A DNA stretch of 64,000 nucleotides from Lentinula raphanica. Its lineage: Eukaryota; Basidiomycota; Agaricomycetes; Agaricales; Omphalotaceae. The stretch covers positions 310,001 to 374,000 of the forward strand of contig JANVFP010000026.1 in assembly GCA_027919835.1 (NCBI GenBank). Reading direction: 5' to 3'. Below the pieces are notes generated by a model. That model saw only the letters and a program-made list of their open reading frames with translations. It was not told where the DNA came from and searched no databases. Position 1 is the first letter of the stretch, and every line of letters begins with the position of its first letter. Below are positions 59,091 through 64,000 of this stretch, piece after piece. The translations under genes were made by a program, and so were the position numbers.

Positions 59091-61445
59091 TCAAGAAAAT
59101 TTGGGAACAGGGCCTGGTCCCAATTCCAACGATAATTTACAAGTGTGGTCGCTATACACAACAGGCCGTAGTCCAACAAAGCGTCTGAATCCACCGAGAA
59201 GGTCGCTCCTGCGATACACGGCGAAGTCCATCCGACGCGAACCCACTAGCGTACTTCGCCGCGCTTTCAGTGCGACGCTTCGTAGTTCACAGCCATTCGA
59301 TGCCCTCAGCAATCTTGCATCACTTATTCGCGTTCTGTTTGTGCCGTGAAATTCGACAGCTTTGAAATATTCCTCGAAGGACAGTGGGGCAAAGAGATAA
59401 TCGTGGATAGCATCCATCACATCGCGGACAGTGATATTGGACTTTTCGATGACGATCGGCCCCCATAGCTGCATCCACCAGGCAAGAACCGGTGTGTCAC
59501 TTTCTATCCAGATCTTGCCAATCTTTGGGCCATTTGCTTGAATATCATTCACAGTCCGAAGTATCACAGCCTCATCGTCAAAAGAGGAACGTTCGAGCAA
59601 TCCTTTACCCGTCAAAACTCTCGCCTGCTCTGGCTTGAGCACAACGTCCCATACTAAGACGGGCACCCGAGGCGCAATGGGGTTGTGAGAGAGCTGCCGG
59701 TCAACATGCAACGATAGAGGAGCTCCTGTTGTTGACATGGGAAACGTTCCAGGCTGCCACACCGCCGGGGTAGGTACTACGGAAAGAAACGGCTGTAATG
59801 GCAAGCTGACACTTGTAGAAACAGCTGGCGTTGGCCAGAGTGGCACAAGTGGTGGTGGAGGCATACCATGATGACAATGAATTTGAGGTAGGGGAGCGGC
59901 GGGAAAAACGCAAGGTGCAGGAAAATGTGTATTCACGGGGTGACAATATGGATGACAACGCCTATGACCACGGCCAACGCAATGAGCAGGCGCAGTCCTT
60001 GGAGCATTCCGATTCAGTTCTATAGGGATAACTGGGGCCGGAAGGCCTGTAGGATTGAAAGTCTCATTCGAACGATTCATATCCTCGTCCTGTATCGGAG
60101 GTACTTCGGAGATAGGGTTTTGAGGATTCGGAGGTTCGAACAAATCATCAGGAGGATTGCGCTCAGCTGCCGGGCGGTTTATAGTTCGTTCCTGCGGTCT
60201 TTGCATTGGAGGTACTTCGACGATAGGGTGTTGAAGAGTGGGAGGTTCAAACAGATCCTCATGATGATTGCGCCTATCTTGCGATCGTGGGGAAGAATGT
60301 CTATTGGTTTCGTTCCCATCTTCAGGTCAATCGAAGGTCAGAGAGGCCAGAGAGATCTGAAAGAATATCACACCTGTGCTTTGATGGGGTGGTACTATAT
60401 TGTCAAGGTGCAACGGAGAACGTGCTGATCATGCATATGAGACACTGCGAAGTGCTGTTGAGAAATACATACTGCTAGGTCCAGCCCCTGAGCTTTGAGT
60501 ATAGTTCACATCTAGAATATGAACGCTCAACATTTGGAGATAGAGATTTGAGTGCACTCACGATCAATCCCATAGTGTTGAGTTGCAGGAAGATCCCTAT
60601 TGGAAGATTGTTGTTCGGGGTGATAAATTCCATTCGGCTGGGGAGCTCTTGAGGCGCTCGAATTTACCGGGGGACTCCTCGAATCGTGATGCGGTCTATG
60701 ATCACCGTAGTAGATGTGGTGATTGTTTACGTCCTGTCCTGCCAGACTTGCTCTATTCGCCACTGGTGGATCCCGCCGCTGGTATTCCCTTCTGGATGCG
60801 GCATCCGTTGGTGGTGACAGACGTTGACCAGCTTGAAGTAGCATGATCAAAACACGGCACGATTCATCAAACATTGAAGAGCTTACTGGAAACAGGTTCT
60901 TGACGTGGTGATCTATGCCCAGTAGTCGAACGAGGACTAGGTTGATGAATCGTAGGCGAGCGCGATGATCCTCTAGGGGCTGGAAGCGACGATGGCCCAC
61001 TGATGCCAGCGGGAGAGACGAAATGAACGTTACGCATAGCGCGGCCCTGAGAGGCCTGAATTTGAATCGGAGCTGGTGGCGACGAATTGGTCCCGACGCC
61101 GATATCGACTCTTTCGCCAGCATGAGCAAAATTTTGCTGGTCCACGGTTCCATCTATAGGTCGGCTGCTGTTGGACGCCGCATTGAGTGGATAGGAAGGA
61201 TGAGACGCATGGCTCTGTTGAGGAGATTGGGATTGAGGAGGATCGGGTTGATCAAGATGAGTATCATGATGATGTGGATGAGGCTGAGAGTGAAGACGGT
61301 GTAGCCCGAGCTCATTGAAACCAGGTACCACCCTTGGGGGTCTGGGAAGAGGATTCGAGTGGCGTGCCAGTAGCTCAATACCAGGAGCATCTGGACGGTG
61401 GCTTGCTTGATCACCCCCTGAGGTTGCACTGTTCCTAGTCGACAT
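59091..61445 (-). CDS. DUF6699-like protein with long disordered N-terminus
   Basis: The N-terminus (start MSTRNSATSGGDQASHRPDA at 61445) is long, rich in Pro, Ser and His (PHPHHHDTHLDQPDPPQSQS). A repeated block follows: RRNHHEDLFEPPTLQHPIVE then VPPMQ, and about 35 residues later ERNPPDDLFEPPNPQNPISE then VPPIQ, an internal duplication. Next come a Pro/His/Cys-rich stretch (RGHRRCHPYCHPVNTHFPAP) and the folded C-terminal domain VPVLVWDVVLKPEQARVLTG, ANGPKIGKIWIESDTPVLAW, SNITVRDVMDAIHDYLFAPL, SFEEYFKAV. This last domain looks like the basidiomycete domain DUF6699, of unknown function. Stop TGA at 59091. The intron model around 60320-60560 and 60850-60900 is tentative. Confidence 0.72.
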
Positions 61446-61836
61446 GAGTACAGTCTCAGAGTTCAAATTAAGATAGAAGAGATAATCTTCGGAACAACGA
61501 AGACCTGGAAACTTGGTCTGAACCCTTTGCGTCCCAAGGCATTATATGCAACAGATGTGCAGACCTTGACGACTTGGAAGAGAAAAAATACAGATGACCT
61601 TGTTTTCTGGGGAACAACAAGGACTTTGTCGCGTTGATTTAGGAAGGAAAGACATTGTGGACGTTTGTGGGCGCCAGTCTCAATATAAATCATACGCGTA
61701 GTTGACAGCAGGAGAACAAGAGCAAACACAATAGTGACTCCTGAGTACCGTTGACACTCACTGCAAGGTATAGATACTATCGACTTGGAAACGAACGTCG
61801 ATGCGTCCATTGTTCTTCCTTGAACACACTAGACAT
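61446..61836. other. Short intergenic region, doubtful minus-strand frame
   Basis: A 115-codon minus-strand frame (61463-61810, MDASTFVSKSIVSIPC...) overlaps the presumed promoter of the DUF6699-like gene. It has a hydrophobic stretch (VTIVFALVLLLSTT) but no family match and a strong internal donor-like site. It is not called as a gene. It may be 5' leader. Confidence 0.5.
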
Positions 61837-63238
61837 CTAAACAAACCCAAGAGCTCGTAGTAGCAAGTTACCCAGCGTTCCATCAGCTCCAACTTTCGAT
61901 GGTTCTCCCGAACTGATATTATCCAATGTCAAGTCTTCCGGAGCCAACCACCCAGCAGATAAGAAATATGGATGTTGTTGTGCATCCTTTGCCTTCAATC
62001 TCCACTTAGGTGGATAGCGAAGCAATTTCCGGACTAAGTCTAGCAAAGCGTTGGCATCATCGGGAGCTGCTGTTGGCAGGTTTGGCAAAAGTTGTTCATC
62101 CAATGGCACCCCATCTACTTTAGTAAATTCAACCTTTTGAGCATCAGGCAGAGATTTAAAGCCCGGCCATGCCCAACTCTTCGCTTCCTCTTCCTCGTTC
62201 GCAGGTTCTCTGGGTGTGCCAAAGATCTTAAATATACTCCAAGCCAAGCCAATCTCACCACGAGAGGCATCGAATAGAGAGGAACGACTGTAGCAGGCGG
62301 AAGGATTCCAAGTTGAAGAATTGGAGTCGGATGCGAAGGGGGAAGTGACGTAGGAGGGATAGGTGAAATCGTCGGATGATGGCGACGAAGGGGTGAGCGA
62401 TGTGAAGAACTCAACGAACATCGCGCCGAGACTCCACATGTCTATAGCATACGCATCGTACGAGCGTGTTCCAAATAGAAGCTCTGGTGCGCGGTAAGGG
62501 CTGAGATTTCCGTTCAGGTTTGAGATATACAGATAGAGACTCAACGGACCCAGTAGAGACCTCAAAATACATGCTGTCTTCGTCCTCAGGCCACAGATCA
62601 TCATTCTTGTCATCTCTGGACCCATCCCAAACTATTCCAAAGTCAATCAGTGTGACGCGTCCGGTGGGCGTCAGTAACACATTCGCAGGCTTGAGATCGC
62701 GATGGGCGATACGTTGTTCGTGTAAATAGGCCACAGCATTGATGATTTGCATCATAAGAGAGCGCGTCAGGATAAGAAAGTTCGAAAGAGGGTCTTTGAC
62801 AGGGAAAACCAAAGTAGCTTTGGGTTGCGGTACGAAATGCGCAGAATCCAAGAGGGTAGACAGCGAATGAGGTATGAAAGGCATCCAAATACTCATAGTA
62901 TTCTGGGCCCTGTCCAGTAGAGAATCGATGACTGAGATGACCTTGAATTCGATATGTCAATTACGGTTCGAGAAGAGTTGAACTATTCGTACGTTAGGAT
63001 GAGAAAGAGATTTGAGGACTCTGCACTCCTTCATGATATCGTGTGGCTCTTTTGCCCATTTCTTGATTGTTGTAGACGTCTTGACCGCAAGCAGCCGAGG
63101 CTCACGGTTGTCTACAGATGCCCAGGTCTTTGATACAGTCGAAGCAAGGCCCTCTGCGATTATTTCAAAGGCGTCGCCGGTCTCTTCGCTGTCTTCTGAA
63201 TTGACCAAGTGGAGATCATCGAGGGTCTGTGGGAGCAT
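61837..63238 (-). CDS. CAK1/CDK-activating-kinase-like protein kinase
   Basis: CMGC-type Ser/Thr kinase. Start MLPQTLDDLHLVNSEDSEET at 63238. The ATP loop is degenerate (AEGLASTVSKTWASV, no GxGxxG). Catalytic Lys in RLLAVKTS, helix C Glu in IMKECRVLKSLSHPN. A second exon reads SIWMPFIPHSLSTLLDSAHF, then MQIINAVAYLHEQRIAHRDL and KPANVLLTPTGRVTLIDFGI (HRD and DFG). A third exon has PYRAPELLFGTRSYDAYAID and MWSLGAMFVEFFTSL (APE), an insert rich in Ser (TPSSPSSDDFTYP), and the C-lobe IFKIFGTPREPA, RLKAKDAQQHPYFLSAGW. A missing Gly loop is known in yeast Cak1, which phosphorylates CDK T-loops. Cyclin-independent CDK activation is inferred. Ends ALGFV with TAG at 61837-61839. Confidence 0.85.
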
Positions 63239-63428
63239 TTAGGGTGAAAAAGATGTTGAACAGTTAAGAACACTTGCATCCGTCAAGGACATGAAAAAAA
63301 TGAAGATGATGGTAAGAAAACATGTTGTAGCGTAATCAAAAAGTTGATCACCATCTGTTTTGTTTCTTCTATTTCCACCTCTTTTGATCATTGTCTTCTA
63401 CGTTCATCCCGGCTGTTACGACCACATC

Positions 63429-64000
63429 ATGTCCGAAGACGAAGGGGCCAACAATAGTACGTATGTCACCTTTCGTTATTTCAGATTATTTCAAGGTTTA
63501 ATTCTCTTCCAAGATCAGCGGTTATTGGCCGCAGCTAGAGAAGATAATGAGGAATTGCTGCTCGAAGTGTTCGAAGCCGGAGGTTTCGATATAAACTTTC
63601 AGGATGGGTCTGTACGTTTTTCATTCTAACCTCGAGCCGTTCTGATTACAACGTAGAGTGGGCAATACAGGTATGAAAGTCTTTGTTCTACCTAGCAGCC
63701 GTAACCAACTGGCGTTATTGGGATCAACCAGCTTTACATATCGCGTGAATATCTTCCATTTCATGTCGCACATTCCTCGTCCTGACATTCTCTCAGCGTA
63801 CAGAATGGCTCGGCAGACGTCTTAGAACATATACTCTCCCATGAAGACTGTGATGTCGATCCTATCAATCGAATCAATCGAGCGACACCCCTTCATCTGG
63901 CGTGTCAACTGGAAGATGACGGTATGCGCTCGTATATGGTCGAGTCGCTGTTAGATGCCGGCGCGGACACCACGATACGCGACAAGAATGGAGAGTTGGC
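63429..64000 (+). CDS. Ankyrin-repeat protein, N-terminal part (runs off the edge)
   Basis: Start MSEDEGANNS, then an intron (about 63458-63514) joins to DQRLLAAAREDNEELLLEVF and EAGGFDINFQDG. Further short exons give GNTALHIA-type and NGSADVLEHILSHEDCDVDP, INRINRATPLHLACQLEDDG, MVESLLDAGADTTIRDKNGE, three to four ankyrin repeats (ATPLHLA core, GADTTIRDKNG). The protein is cut by the window edge. Small ankyrin proteins of this layout include proteasome and ribosome assembly chaperones, but the exact orthologue cannot be named from a part. Protein-protein interaction is the safe inference. Confidence 0.75.

Noticed and set aside
61463..61810. Minus-strand frame of 115 codons upstream of the DUF6699-like gene
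   Set aside because: No family, a donor-like site near its start, and a position within a likely promoter or leader.

Overview
The window is nuclear DNA of a filamentous basidiomycete, most likely an agaricomycete. Nearly every gene is split by short introns of about 48-60 nt with GT-AG ends. The content is typical of mushrooms: a KRE6/SKN1 glucan-synthesis protein, a PNRC/Edc1-type protein, a DUF6699-like protein, several F-box proteins, secreted oxidoreductases and a divergent H2A/H2B pair. No prokaryotic, organellar or viral genes were seen. Names rest on protein motifs read by eye. Exon borders quoted as exact were derived by checking that the reading frame continues across the splice.

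Layout. 0.5-9 kb: KRE6/SKN1 (-), a HECT_2/UBE3D-type E3 with a long N-terminal extension (-), and the first copy of an MDR oxidoreductase (-). 9.5-11.8 kb: a decayed second copy and an intact third copy of the same oxidoreductase. 12.2-18.1 kb: an acetoacetate-decarboxylase-like protein (+), divergent H2B (-) and H2A (+), homoserine dehydrogenase (-), and a secreted protein (-). 18.1-23.4 kb is gene-poor and carries a MITE nested inside an older inverted-repeat element. 23.4-27.7 kb: a small secreted protein (+), mitochondrial KGD2 (-), and a GH93/sialidase-like secreted protein (-). 30.3-42 kb: a PNRC-motif protein (+), COP9 signalosome subunit 3 (-), an F-box protein (+), an F-box/LRR-like protein (-), ribophorin II/SWP1 (+), and an unrecognised protein (-). 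42.1-43 kb: a short protein resembling the N-terminal helical domain of fungal NLR/MLKL-like proteins. 45.2-51.4 kb: an old yellow enzyme (+), a small secreted protein (+), an F-box protein (-), and an alpha/beta hydrolase (-). 52.1-64 kb: a secreted GMC oxidoreductase (-) with a MITE in one intron, an acid-sphingomyelinase-like phosphodiesterase (+), a DUF6699-like protein (-), a CAK1-like kinase (-), and an ankyrin-repeat protein (+) that runs off the edge.

The genes do not form one pathway. Housekeeping genes (histones, HOM6, KGD2, CSN3, SWP1, CAK1-like) are mixed with accessory genes (secreted enzymes, the duplicated reductases, F-box proteins, the MLKL-like candidate). Four MITE-like families can be told apart by their termini and target-site duplications (9 bp, TTA, TA, and one older undated inverted repeat). 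The most unusual points are a 7-nt microexon and two GC-AG introns, active-site substitutions in the old yellow enzyme and the alpha/beta hydrolase, the nested MITEs, a MITE housed in an otherwise intact gene, and the free-standing MLKL/HeLo-like helical protein.
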